NCBI GenBank assembly: GCA_046160345.1 | Contig: JBJXGO010000060.1 | Location: 1 to 64,000 of the forward strand | Reading direction: 5' to 3' | From: M3007 sp046160345 | GTDB lineage: Bacteria > Bacteroidota > Bacteroidia > Chitinophagales > Saprospiraceae | Length of the DNA: 64,000 nt | Shown: positions 16,529 through 25,198 of the stretch, piece by piece | Numbering within the stretch: the first letter of the stretch is position 1 | Layout of the letters: every line of letters starts with the position of its first letter | Position numbers and translations under genes: made by a program | Notes under the pieces: generated by a model | Database searches by the model: none | What the model saw: only the letters and a program-made list of their open reading frames with translations | What the model was told of the DNA's origin: nothing

Positions 16529-17710
16529 TTATTTCGGTTTTGCCATATCCCATTGTTCAAAAAATTCAGGAATACATGAATTACCTAATGAGGAATGGGA
16601 ATTAAAAAGCACGCAAATGCCGATACCGTCTTCCCGATTAAGGGCAATTTCGCTTTTGTAACCATTTACAAAGCCGCCGTGGTAAAGTATCCTGGCTCCA
16701 CCATGATCCAGTACCCTCCAACCAAGGGCGTAAGAAGCTGCGTCGCGAGATAGCCAGTGTGGAAAGATCCGGCGCTCCTTGTCGGTCTTCACTACTGGAT
16801 GAAAAACACGGTCCAATGTGCTATCTGCTACAATTTCAGGGTGATGGCCTAGAAGTACTTTAAGCCATTCGCCCATATCGGAAATGCTGGCATTGACCCC
16901 TCCAGCGGCGGCAGCATTGTAGTAAAGTGCTGAAATAGAATCGGCACGCCAGGCTCCCCAGCCCGTGGCAAAATGTGGAAAGGTTTTGTCGATTTCCTTT
17001 TGAATGGTTTCTAAATCGCAGGAGGCATGCAGCATACCAGACGGAGCAAAGATCTTTTCATTCAATAATTGCGTGTATGTTTTGCCTGTTTTTCGCATTA
17101 CCACCTCTTCAATGACGCAAAGCGCGACGTTTTGGTAGGCATAAAACTCGCCCTCTGGTCCACACACAGGGGCTTTGGGAAAGTATTCCGTCACGATGCG
17201 CGGGATACTAAAATCCTTTTCTATCAAATTGGTAAAAGCATGGTACGGCAATCCACTGGTATGGGAAAGCAGGTGCCAGAGCTGCACACGAGCGGCTTGC
17301 TTGCGGTCACGCATGCTGAAGGCTGGATAGTGTTTCTGAACAGGATCATCCCAGGACAACAGACTGTCCTGCACCAAAATTCCGGTCAAAACCCCAGCAA
17401 AACCTTTTGATAATGAACCAATTCTGAATACCGTATGCTCACCAATGGAATCCATCTGCCCCGCAATACGAGGGCCATAACCGCGCATAAATACTACAAG
17501 GCTGTCTTTTACTATAACGATGGCGGCGCCAGGGGTATCGGTTTGCCGCAAAGATTCCTCGAAATACTGGGCGTATTGTTTGACAAATTCCTGTAAATAG
17601 GCCGGGAGTTCCGGAGCGGGAGGCTTTGCTGATGCACCATCGGGCAAAGTAGTATTGAGACAAGCAGAAAACGGGAAGGAAAAAAGGAGTAAAAAGACAG
17701 GTATCTTCAT
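16529..17710 (-). CDS. Serine hydrolase of the class C beta-lactamase family, lipoprotein
   Basis: 393 residues. Lipobox FSAC (Cys17). The class C/DD-peptidase fold is shown by SxxK in RIGSLSK (Ser99, Lys102), YxN in 'FYAYQNVAL', and an HGG motif in place of KTG in 'ILYHGGFVNGY'. 'LWHLLSHTSGLPYHAF' is also typical. HGG at the third box is common in esterase or peptidase members rather than true beta-lactamases, so D-amino-peptidase or esterase activity is more likely than drug resistance. It would act outside the cytoplasm. The box TATCTTCG ends seven bases before the ATG, suggesting a transcript with almost no leader. Confidence 0.88.
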   Translation of the reverse strand: MKIPVFLLLFSFPFSACLNTTLPDGASAKPPAPELPAYLQEFVKQYAQYFEESLRQTDTPGAAIVIVKDSLVVFMRGYGPRIAGQMDSIGEHTVFRIGSLSKGFAGVLTGILVQDSLLSWDDPVQKHYPAFSMRDRKQAARVQLWHLLSHTSGLPYHAFTNLIEKDFSIPRIVTEYFPKAPVCGPEGEFYAYQNVALCVIEEVVMRKTGKTYTQLLNEKIFAPSGMLHASCDLETIQKEIDKTFPHFATGWGAWRADSISALYYNAAAAGGVNASISDMGEWLKVLLGHHPEIVADSTLDRVFHPVVKTDKERRIFPHWLSRDAASYALGWRVLDHGGARILYHGGFVNGYKSEIALNREDGIGICVLFNSHSSLGNSCIPEFFEQWDMAKPK

Positions 17711-17779
17711 AGAAGGGCGAAGATAACACGAACCATGAACTTAGGTGGCAAGCTGGTAAATCCACCTAAGGTCCAAGGT

Positions 17780-18268
17780 TCAACGCCCCCGCCCCCCTGG
17801 AACCCGATTTTGTTGACGGTCATTTTTGCGATCACGCGCTTCCTGGAGTTTTTTCACCAACGACTCACGGAATTCGCGCTCAGCCATAGGAAGTTTTGCG
17901 ATTTTGCGAAGTGGTAAGGCATTGCGAAGTTTTTGGTAGGCATCCCGTTCCAGATCCAGGTCACGCTGTTTCATTTCAAAATGCCGCTTGATTTGCTCTT
18001 CTACTTCGGCATCATTCATCTGGTCAAGCTGTTTGGCAGGCCGTAATTCCTGTTGGACTTGTTCACGCTTGTCAGTGTATTCGTTGTAGATCGGCCAAAA
18101 TTTTTGTGCTTCATCAGGAGTAAGGTTAAGCACGCGAGTGAATACTTCAGCGCGGAAGGCAGCCAATCGGGCCTCTCGCCTTTCGGGGTCAACTTGAGCC
18201 TGTGCCAGAGTGCCAAAAGCACTGACAATCAGGACGGTGAATGTTAAATGTCTCATGGTGATGTTCAT
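17780..18268 (-). CDS. Small Spy/CpxP-like periplasmic protein of the sigma operon
   Basis: 162 residues (158 if the ATG at 18256 is used). A signal peptide (cleavage near LAQA) is followed by a charged all-helical protein: 'NLTPDEAQKFWPIYNEYTDKR' and 'ERDAYQKLRNALPLRKIAKL'. This pattern (LTPEQAxKFWPIYNEY) is typical of Bacteroidota proteins that follow ECF sigma/anti-sigma genes and resemble Spy/CpxP, periplasmic sensors or chaperones. It lies 23 bases after the anti-sigma-like gene and is almost surely in its operon, acting as a signal input or an output of the sigma factor. The exact role is inferred. Confidence 0.75.
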   Translation of the reverse strand: MNITMRHLTFTVLIVSAFGTLAQAQVDPERREARLAAFRAEVFTRVLNLTPDEAQKFWPIYNEYTDKREQVQQELRPAKQLDQMNDAEVEEQIKRHFEMKQRDLDLERDAYQKLRNALPLRKIAKLPMAEREFRESLVKKLQEARDRKNDRQQNRVPGGRGR

Positions 18269-18291
18269 AGCTAAATGTTCTTGATTATTTT

Positions 18292-18819
18292 TTAAAGGAT
18301 TTGTTCGAGTTCTTCATCAGTCATCTCATCGAGGATTTTTTCCAGATCTTCAGGTCGGATATCATCAGACGCTGCGCGGTTTTTCTTTGGAGTGCCGGGA
18401 GTGCTTTCCTCGTATGAATTTACAGATTTGGGTCCGTTTAGAGCGGCCAATTGTTCCAAATCAAATTCATGCACATTTTCCAAAACATAGGATTCAAGGT
18501 CATCTTCAGTCAATTCTGTGGAAACAAGTGGCAATGGCTGAACTACTGTTGGCTGACTGAAAAACCAAACTGCTGCCAAAACAAGGGCCAATGCCGCCGC
18601 CAAAGCCGTTGCCGTTCGCGGCCGGACATAAAACTTAAACCCGGGGCGCTTTGCCAATTTCATAACGGGCCGGTCCAAGTCGCCCGCAGATTTGAGGCGT
18701 GCAAAAACAGCTTCCTCCATAGCCTCAAAGTACCCTTCCGGAATTTTCAGGCCCTCGCCCTTTTCCTTGAGTTCTTTAAGGAAAATGGGCAAATCATCAT
18801 CTAATATTTCTTTTTTCAT
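18292..18819 (-). CDS. Putative anti-sigma factor, single-pass membrane protein
   Basis: 175 residues. The N-terminal ~75 residues are charged and cytoplasmic; one transmembrane helix follows (TATALAAALALVLAAVWFF, ~83-101); the C-terminal part is acidic and ends in 'LEKILDEMTDEELEQIL'. No zinc-binding anti-sigma motif (HxxxCxxC) is seen. Position decides the call: it begins 21 bases after an ECF sigma factor gene and precedes the Spy-like gene. In such operons the membrane protein usually holds the sigma factor inactive. The start ATG at 18819 is well placed. Confidence 0.68.
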   Translation of the reverse strand: MKKEILDDDLPIFLKELKEKGEGLKIPEGYFEAMEEAVFARLKSAGDLDRPVMKLAKRPGFKFYVRPRTATALAAALALVLAAVWFFSQPTVVQPLPLVSTELTEDDLESYVLENVHEFDLEQLAALNGPKSVNSYEESTPGTPKKNRAASDDIRPEDLEKILDEMTDEELEQIL

Positions 18820-18840
18820 AATACTTTGTCTTAAAATGGT

Positions 18841-19413
18841 TCATGGTTCAAAATTCAAAAATGCCGATTCGATCTTTTTGGTTGCATGATAAAAGGAAGC
18901 TTTCAAGGCTCCTACCGAAGTATTGAGCAACTGCGACATTTCCTCGTAGGGCATTTCGTCATAATAACGCAGGTTAAAAACCTGTTTTTGCTTATCTGGC
19001 AATTCAGCAATTGCCAATAAGAGTTTTTTCTGTACTGCATCTCCGTCGAACCATTCATCTGCTTTCAAACGGTTGGAAAGCAGATTATCTGCCTCATCCA
19101 GCGACGACGAAGTGTGCCTAGCTTGACTTTGAAGGTGGCTGAGTGCTTCGTTGGTTGCAATCCGATATAGCCAGGTATATAGTTTTGACTTTCCTTCAAA
19201 CTGCAATATGCCCCTGTAAACTTTAATGAACGTATTTTGTAAAATATCATCTGCATCATCATGCACCTGCACCATTCTGCGAATATGCCAATAAAGCCGC
19301 TCGCGGTACTGCGCCATCAACACCCGAAAACCACGCTCGAAAGTCTGCTCGGAGCGCAATAATTCCATGATGTGTTCGTCCGTAGCGGGCTTCTTAGTTG
19401 CGGTCAATTGCAA
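18841..19413 (-). CDS. ECF-type RNA polymerase sigma factor
   Basis: 190 residues. Region 2 holds 'DDILQNTFIKVYRGI' with the -10 binding segment after it (LYTWLYRIATNEAL), and region 4 has the helix-turn-helix 'YDEMPYEEMSQLLNTSVGAL'. A stretch of about 45 residues links them, as is usual in group 4 (ECF) factors. It directs RNA polymerase to a small regulon in response to an envelope signal passed by the downstream membrane protein. It is the first gene of a three-gene operon. The target promoters are not identifiable here. Confidence 0.92.
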   Translation of the reverse strand: MQLTATKKPATDEHIMELLRSEQTFERGFRVLMAQYRERLYWHIRRMVQVHDDADDILQNTFIKVYRGILQFEGKSKLYTWLYRIATNEALSHLQSQARHTSSSLDEADNLLSNRLKADEWFDGDAVQKKLLLAIAELPDKQKQVFNLRYYDEMPYEEMSQLLNTSVGALKASFYHATKKIESAFLNFEP

Positions 19414-19478
19414 TTCGTGCGAGTTTGGAAATAAGACGGAAAGTAGCCGAGGAGGTTTAATCCTGCCTTAAAAAAATG

Positions 19479-21692
19479 TTAATACACCATAATTTCATCT
19501 GCAAATATCCAACAGGGATTGCCATTACAGGTGTGCCAGTCAGGGCAAGTTTTTTGATTGAAGGCCGTAATCCGTACAGCCCGAACCGAAGCAGCCGGGA
19601 ATTTTGCCTCCAGGGTACGAAATGCTTTTTTGCCGTCTGGCACGATCTTGATGGTGTCCTCCTGAATGGTTTTGAAATTTTGGCCATCCTTAGAAATTTC
19701 AAATACCACTTTTTGCGGATAAAAAACCCAGGAGGCCTGATCTTGCAAGAAGGAAACTTGTATCGTGGAGAGAGTCGAACCAAGGCTATCTGGGAAATCA
19801 AGTACGGCACATAAATCAGTCCCTTCAAAACCAAGCCAATTATATCTGTAATCGGTTTCGCCGACCAGTTTGTTGGTCAATTCCTGTGAATCTCCTTTGG
19901 CATATTTAGGCGATGCCAGATTTTCAAGCCTTATGGAATTTGATCTTGAAAACAAGGCGGATAGACTACGTTCCAAAAAATCTTTATAATCCTGAACATA
20001 TTGTGTCGCAGTGTACTTGTTTTCGTTTAAGTGAATCATGTTGGTAATCAAACAATTAGATTCGAAGTAGCGTAATAATTGAATCAAATTTGAAGAGTCC
20101 AGATACAGCATTCGCATTTCTGATTGAGTAATGTCATTGGTTGTTGGTGAAATACATTTTAGGTTTTCCAAAAATGAAAAATACTCGCTCAGGATGATCG
20201 GTATCAAACGACAGTGCAGGACAGAATCTTTGACCTCCGATCTTAAATTTGAAAAAGGGTATAAAAAACGCTCGAAAATACTGTCCCGCACAAATGCTTC
20301 ATTCTGAGGCACATCATAGATCCACAGCCGATTGCCATGCTTCTTTAGTCGCTCTGTTTGTTCATGGATATATTGCCAGACATCCGCACGCGCCTCGCCA
20401 TAATATCCATCGCCAAAATCGACCAAAATCGAATCCATATTGGCACCTGGATTCCACATCAGTTTGGCAAGCAGGTACGCCCTCATGTCAGAAAACTCCG
20501 ATCGGTCGCGCCCGCTTCCTTGTTCAAACATCATCTTAACCCCGTTTTGCTCAAAAAACTGCAAATTCGGTTGCAAGGTGTGCCAGTTGGGAAAGGGTGC
20601 GAGATAGCTCCGAAACTGCACAACATAATCCCAGATCATCAAATTTTTTGTCAGAGCCGACCATTCCCGCACATCCCGGGCAAAATCCGGGCAGCCCTCT
20701 TCAATGCGCTGACCCCGATTGCATTCGATGCTGCAGAGGCAAATACTCACATTGTCAGAAATTTTTATTCCATTTGGTGTTTGCCGGGTATATTGGTAAG
20801 CAAGGGTAGAAATGGTTTTGTCAGGAAAGGCCTCCGCTATTTTATTTACAAAAATCAATAGGGAGGCTGCTGGGCTGCCGTGTTTTTGATCCACAGCAGC
20901 ACAACGAGGACATTTACAATAGTCATAATTGTCGTTTTGGCTTACAGACCAGTACCTGGCCTCGGGCTTTGCTTGTATAAGTTCACGAAGTCTGGAAAGC
21001 ACAATTTGTAAAACCGTGTCGTTGGAAAGGCAAAGTTGGCCTGGGGAGCGTTGGGCGCCATTAAAGGAAAAATATTCAGGGTGGGTTGCAAAGTGTTTTT
21101 CCTGCGGACAAAGCTTTTCGAAAGTATGGACAAACATACCCCACTCTTCATTTTTCTTGGGGTTGGTTTTGAGTTTGTGCCAACGGGCCCAGTTTTCATC
21201 AAAGGCTGGTTCGTACCAAAGTTCGCGGTAGGGGAAGGCGGGGCTTTCTATTCTTGCCTGATAATCAGGCAATTGAATCTTTTCAAAGTTTGGAATAAAG
21301 GAATCACGGGGACTGAATTTTCTGCATCCCAGTAGCTCAAGCAAAGTATAGGCTGCGTATTCTGTTCCCATTTCACCTCCTCCTGCCAAAGCAAAAACTC
21401 CGTTTTTACCCTCCAAAAAAAAGGCATCTTCGGAAAGCTCCGTTGGAATATCAAAGCCAAATGCCCTTGCTTCAGGGCTGTTCATTATAAATACAACCGG
21501 CTGATTTACAGGAGGCTTTGAATTGGAAGAGATCGCCACCTGTTGGCCGGTCATTTTCTCCAGATAGAACTTTAGAATATGTGCAGCACGGACCTCCGGC
21601 TCGCTGCTTGAATTTGGAAGAAAAATAACAGGAGCCTGCGCAATAAGCGCCAGGGAAAAAAGGGAGAGGAGCAGGGTGCAAAGGAATTTCAT
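19479..21692 (-). CDS. DUF4838 protein, glycoside-hydrolase-like, with C-terminal discoidin-like domain
   Basis: 737 residues with a signal peptide (cleavage near IAQA). The N-terminal ~120 residues look like the GH20b/alpha-glucuronidase N-domain ('AAHILKFYLEKMTGQQVAI'). The central DUF4838 region (~150-500) has 'YWSVSQNDNYDYCKCPRCAA' and 'WDYVVQFRSYLAPFPN', typical of this TIM-barrel-like family. The last ~150 residues resemble an F5/8 type C (discoidin) fold ending in CWIFADEIMVY. DUF4838 proteins are thought to act on carbohydrates, but no activity is established. A TATCTTAG box ends four bases before the ATG, suggesting a very short leader. Confidence 0.82.
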   Translation of the reverse strand: MKFLCTLLLSLFSLALIAQAPVIFLPNSSSEPEVRAAHILKFYLEKMTGQQVAISSNSKPPVNQPVVFIMNSPEARAFGFDIPTELSEDAFFLEGKNGVFALAGGGEMGTEYAAYTLLELLGCRKFSPRDSFIPNFEKIQLPDYQARIESPAFPYRELWYEPAFDENWARWHKLKTNPKKNEEWGMFVHTFEKLCPQEKHFATHPEYFSFNGAQRSPGQLCLSNDTVLQIVLSRLRELIQAKPEARYWSVSQNDNYDYCKCPRCAAVDQKHGSPAASLLIFVNKIAEAFPDKTISTLAYQYTRQTPNGIKISDNVSICLCSIECNRGQRIEEGCPDFARDVREWSALTKNLMIWDYVVQFRSYLAPFPNWHTLQPNLQFFEQNGVKMMFEQGSGRDRSEFSDMRAYLLAKLMWNPGANMDSILVDFGDGYYGEARADVWQYIHEQTERLKKHGNRLWIYDVPQNEAFVRDSIFERFLYPFSNLRSEVKDSVLHCRLIPIILSEYFSFLENLKCISPTTNDITQSEMRMLYLDSSNLIQLLRYFESNCLITNMIHLNENKYTATQYVQDYKDFLERSLSALFSRSNSIRLENLASPKYAKGDSQELTNKLVGETDYRYNWLGFEGTDLCAVLDFPDSLGSTLSTIQVSFLQDQASWVFYPQKVVFEISKDGQNFKTIQEDTIKIVPDGKKAFRTLEAKFPAASVRAVRITAFNQKTCPDWHTCNGNPCWIFADEIMVY

Positions 21693-21736
21693 GAGGCTAA
21701 GATACGCCTACTTCCCTGAAAAAATATCCTGGGAAG

Positions 21737-22678
21737 TCACATCAACGCCAGTGCCGCCAGCACATTCTCCTCGATCCGGTTGACCATATTTTTGGATTCT
21801 TCTTTCACAAATGCCCTTCCGGTCATCATTTCATAAAGTTCGATGTATCGCTCGGTAATTTCTTTGACAAAAGCATCCGGCATCTCAGGCATTTGCTGAC
21901 CTTCTTTCCCCTGAAAGCCATTGGAAATCAACCATTCACGCACAAATTCTTTGCTCAATTGCCGTTGGCGCTCACCCATATCCTGCCGTTCGGCATATCC
22001 ATTGGAATAAAAATAACGCGAACTGTCAGGGGTGTGTATTTCGTCCATGAGTAGTATCCGGCCATTTTTTTTGCCAAATTCGTACTTGGTATCCGCAAGG
22101 ATCAGTCCCCTTTCAGCGGCCATTTCGGTGCCCCGTTGGAACAATGCCCGGGTATATGCCTCCATTTGGGCATAATCTTCCGGGCTTACCAGGCCGCGGG
22201 CAAGTATCTCTTCTCTTGAAATATCCTCGTCATGACCTTCCTCTGCCTTGGTGGTCGGCGTAATGATAGGTTCGGGAAATGGGTCATTTTCCCACAGTCC
22301 TTCGGGCAAAGTCACGCCGCATAAAACACGAAGCCCGGAAGCGTAGGTCCGCGCCGCATGACCAACCAAATAACCTCGGATCACCATCTCAACACGCACC
22401 GGCTCACAAAGCCAACCGATGGCTACATTTGGATCAGGCGATGAAATCAGCCAATTTGGGCAAATATCCTGGGTGGACTGCAGAGAATAAGCGGCAATTT
22501 GGTTCAATACTGCGCCTTTGTGTGGAATGGCACGAGGAAGAATATGGTCAAAAGCCGAAATACGGTCGCTTGCCACCATAACCAGGCGTTCACCAAGCGT
22601 ATAAACATCCCGGACCTTGCCGCGATAAAAGGCTGTTTGGCCGGGAAGCTGGAAATTTGTTTCACGAAGAGCGTTCAT
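21737..22678 (-). CDS. purC: Phosphoribosylaminoimidazole-succinocarboxamide synthase
   Basis: 313 residues from ATG 22678, chosen because homologues begin close to 'NFQLPGQTAFYRGKVRDVY'. It joins CAIR and aspartate with ATP to make SAICAR in purine synthesis. Motifs: the GKVRDVY loop, 'MVASDRISAFDHILP', 'EMVIRGYLVGHAARTY' and 'ILADTKYEFG', all standard for the longer (~300-residue) form of PurC. It stands alone here, not in a pur operon. The minus-strand box GAACTTTG ends four bases before the ATG, so the mRNA may be leaderless. Confidence 0.97.
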   Translation of the reverse strand: MNALRETNFQLPGQTAFYRGKVRDVYTLGERLVMVASDRISAFDHILPRAIPHKGAVLNQIAAYSLQSTQDICPNWLISSPDPNVAIGWLCEPVRVEMVIRGYLVGHAARTYASGLRVLCGVTLPEGLWENDPFPEPIITPTTKAEEGHDEDISREEILARGLVSPEDYAQMEAYTRALFQRGTEMAAERGLILADTKYEFGKKNGRILLMDEIHTPDSSRYFYSNGYAERQDMGERQRQLSKEFVREWLISNGFQGKEGQQMPEMPDAFVKEITERYIELYEMMTGRAFVKEESKNMVNRIEENVLAALALM

Positions 22679-22749
22679 GGGGCAAAGTTCGGAAAAGACT
22701 TTGGACTGATGGCCGTTGACTTTTGACAATTAGTCTTAAGCCCAAAAGT

Positions 22750-22790
22750 AAAGTGCCCATATTTTCAAAAAATGAAAACATGAGCACTTT
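22750..22790. terminator. Terminator between the second sigma gene and purC
   Basis: Stem AAAGTGCCCATATTTTCA with TGAAAACATGAGCACTTT (two mismatches), loop AAAAA. It lies 40 bases downstream of the sigma gene stop (22832, minus strand) and upstream of purC. Confidence 0.6.
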
Positions 22791-22831
22791 GAAAGTTAAT
22801 TATTGCGACAAAAGTCAAGATTCGAAAATCG

Positions 22832-23422
22832 TTACTGCAGCACCACTTCCTTCTCCGACATCATTTTCCGAATATTGATGAGCGCATAACGCATACGACC
22901 GAGTGCAGTATTGATGCTGACACGGGTAAGGCCTGCTATCTCCTTGAAGCTCATGTCGGCATAATGGCGCAAAATAACCACTTCACGTTGTTCAGGGGGA
23001 AGCCCTTCAACCAGGTTGCGGATACGATTGTGTGTTTCCGAACGCATAATGATTGTTTCCGGGCCTTCATCACTCACCCGAAGTACATCGAAGATATCGA
23101 AATCCGGGTTCGGATTGATGTGGGCGCGGCGTTTGTTGCGGCGATGGTAGTCCACGCACATATTGTACGAGATACGCATGGCCCATTGCACGAATTTGCC
23201 TTCGTGGTTGTACTTGCCCTTGCGGAGCGTGTCAATGATTTTGATGAAAACTTCCTGAAAGATGTCTTCCGCCAGTGCGCGGTCTTTCACAAAGAGATAA
23301 ATGGAGGTGTAGATTTTAGCCTTGTAGCGAGCGAGAAGTGTCTCGAAGGCTTGTTCATCACCATCTGAGTAGCGGGCGATCAGTTCATGATCGTGAAGCA
23401 TTGGCATAACTTGCATGAGCAA
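22832..23422 (-). CDS. ECF-type RNA polymerase sigma factor
   Basis: 196 residues at most; four in-frame ATGs lie within the first eight codons (23422, 23416, 23407, 23401), and homologues begin near 'HDHELIARYSDGDEQAFETL'. Region 2 is 'RALAEDIFQEVFIKIIDTLR' followed by 'WAMRISYNMCVDYHR', region 4 is 'YADMSFKEIAGLTRVSINTA'. Unlike the factor at 18841-19413 there is no adjacent anti-sigma gene, and a 461-base gap lies upstream. It may be a broadly used growth or stress factor of the type common and conserved in Saprospiria; this is inference. Confidence 0.92.
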   Translation of the reverse strand: MLMQVMPMLHDHELIARYSDGDEQAFETLLARYKAKIYTSIYLFVKDRALAEDIFQEVFIKIIDTLRKGKYNHEGKFVQWAMRISYNMCVDYHRRNKRRAHINPNPDFDIFDVLRVSDEGPETIIMRSETHNRIRNLVEGLPPEQREVVILRHYADMSFKEIAGLTRVSINTALGRMRYALINIRKMMSEKEVVLQ

Positions 23423-23883
23423 TGGATTTTGCTGTTAACCAGTTAAATTAAATCAGAAATTTAAATGGTGTACAAGTTTTAGCCGATACGCAGATATAGT
23501 TGGTTGATGATGAAAACCGGGCGAAGGGGCCCTTTGATGCGGTCAAATGTATAGGTTTATTGTAAGCGGGCAAAAATTTTTTCTCAATTTTAACAAAATT
23601 TTTCTTTAAACTCAGGCAACCCCTTAATTTTCAGGTGGAAAATTTGTCGAATTGGGTACTTTTGCCCGCGAATCGAGAACAAAGTTGGGCGCAACTTTTT
23701 TGGCCGATTCCCTTATAAAAGGTTCAAATAGTGTTATCGCCGATAATATGAGTCTCAGCAAAAGCTCAAGTATTAGGGCCTTTAGCTTCTTGAACCGTTG
23801 TTAAGCCGTTAAGCTGCCACGCCGCCGCATTCAATTGCGCCAACATCACACACCCTTTAAAGCGGCCATGCAGCATTCTTCTC
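23423..23883. other. 461-base gap between divergent genes
   Basis: No gene is seen. It must contain the promoter of the sigma factor (minus) and that of the CNNM-type gene (plus). A plus-strand box TACTTTTG at 23657-23664 followed by CCCGC is identical over 14 bases to the promoter region before the histidine kinase at 38024-38037. If used, it gives a leader of about 215 bases before 23884. Confidence 0.5.
23657..23664 (+). promoter_or_regulatory. Candidate -7 box TACTTTTG for the CNNM-type gene
   Basis: Matches TAnnTTTG exactly and shares GTACTTTTGCCCGC with the region upstream of the histidine kinase. No well-spaced -33 box was found (a TTTG at 23643 is only 10 bases away). Confidence 0.4.
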
Positions 23884-25164
23884 ATGGAAATTGCCATAGT
23901 AGTAGTCCTCATTATCCTGCACGGTTTCCTTGTGCTGGGCGAAATAGCGCTTCTCACCGCTAAACGCTCAAGGTTGGAAGGAGAAAAACTAAAAGGAAAC
24001 CACAACGCGGCCATTGCTGTTTATCTGCTGGACAACATTGACCGATATCTTTCTGCCATGCAAATTGGCATTACACTTATCAGTATTGTGGAAGGCGCTT
24101 ATGCCGGTGCGGCTATCGGTCACAAATTAGAGCCCCTGATCTCTCAGGTGCCGTTCCTGGCGCCTTATTCGGAGCAGATCTCGATTTCAATTGTCATTTC
24201 GCTGATCACTTATTTCTCTTTGATCGTGGGCGAGTTGGCCCCAAAATACATTGCCATTCAATATGCAGAGCCCCTGGCTATTGCCTGTGCTCCGGTGATG
24301 AACGTGATAACCAAAATTACAGGTCCGGTTTCTACATTCTTAAGTTGGAGCACAAAATTGTTCATGCGAATGCTGTTCATAAAACCCAATGACCAGCAAA
24401 GTATCTCAGAAGACGAAATTAAAATAATGGTCAAAATGGCCAACCAACAAGGCGTTTTGGAGCAAAAAGAAAGCGAGTTCATTACGAATATCCTTCGCTT
24501 TGCGGATCGCGACGCCTATACCATTATGACCCACCGCAATGAAGTGGAATGGATTGACATAAAGAAAGACATGACCGAGAACGACCGTGTTTTCCGCGAA
24601 AGCGGCTACACAAAATTCCTTTTGTGCGATGATGATATTGAGAATATTTTAGGGGTGATAAAGCTTCGGGACTACATTGTGAACCATAATAGGCCAGACT
24701 TTGACCTGCACAAGATTACGACTCAGCCCTTGTATATTCCTGAAACAATGAATGCGCTGAAAATCCTGGAACGATTTCGAAAAGAGCGGGTCTACTTTGC
24801 AGTAGTAGTGGATGAATACGGTTCCACTCAAGGTATTATTACACTTCATGACCTTACAGAAAACATTTTCGGCACCTTGCCGGACATTGATGACACGGAA
24901 GATCCTGATATTGTAACCCGCGAAGATGGCAGTTTGCTGGTGGATGGCATGATACCTATTGATGAATTGCGCGAGACGCTTAGTCTCAAAGAATTTGATT
25001 TAGAGGACGCAGATTATTCCACCTTGGCTGGATTTATTCTCTACAAACTCAGTGAAATCCCTAAAGTAGGCGATAAGCTCAAAACAGAAGGATACTGTTT
25101 CGAAATTGTGGATATGGATAAAAGCAAAATTGACCGGGTATTGGTAAGCAAACTGCCGGAATAA
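23884..25164 (+). CDS. CNNM/CorC (hemolysin-like) family membrane protein
   Basis: 426 residues. An N-terminal DUF21/CNNM domain with three or four membrane helices (from residue 1; 'NNIDRYLSAMQIGITLISIVEG', 'GELAPKYIAIQYAEPLAIA') is followed by two CBS domains (~200-330; 'FADRDAYTIMTHRNEVEWID', 'VDEYGSTQGIITLHDL') and a C-terminal CorC_HlyC domain ending 'DKSKIDRVLVSKLPE'. The motif GELxPK is diagnostic. Members export Mg2+ or affect divalent-cation balance; the name hemolysin is historical. The rlmK-like gene follows after 34 bases on the same strand. Confidence 0.92.
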   Translation: MEIAIVVVLIILHGFLVLGEIALLTAKRSRLEGEKLKGNHNAAIAVYLLDNIDRYLSAMQIGITLISIVEGAYAGAAIGHKLEPLISQVPFLAPYSEQISISIVISLITYFSLIVGELAPKYIAIQYAEPLAIACAPVMNVITKITGPVSTFLSWSTKLFMRMLFIKPNDQQSISEDEIKIMVKMANQQGVLEQKESEFITNILRFADRDAYTIMTHRNEVEWIDIKKDMTENDRVFRESGYTKFLLCDDDIENILGVIKLRDYIVNHNRPDFDLHKITTQPLYIPETMNALKILERFRKERVYFAVVVDEYGSTQGIITLHDLTENIFGTLPDIDDTEDPDIVTREDGSLLVDGMIPIDELRETLSLKEFDLEDADYSTLAGFILYKLSEIPKVGDKLKTEGYCFEIVDMDKSKIDRVLVSKLPE

Positions 25165-25198
25165 ACGCGGTCAAGGACAAAATAACAACCATAACGAA

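Noticed and set aside
16529..17710. Calling the serine hydrolase an antibiotic-resistance beta-lactamase
   Set aside because: The third motif is HGG rather than KTG and it is a lipoprotein, which fits esterase or peptidase members better.
23884..25164. Reading the hemolysin-family protein as a toxin
   Set aside because: The DUF21-CBS-CorC_HlyC layout is that of cation-transport proteins; the name hemolysin is historical.
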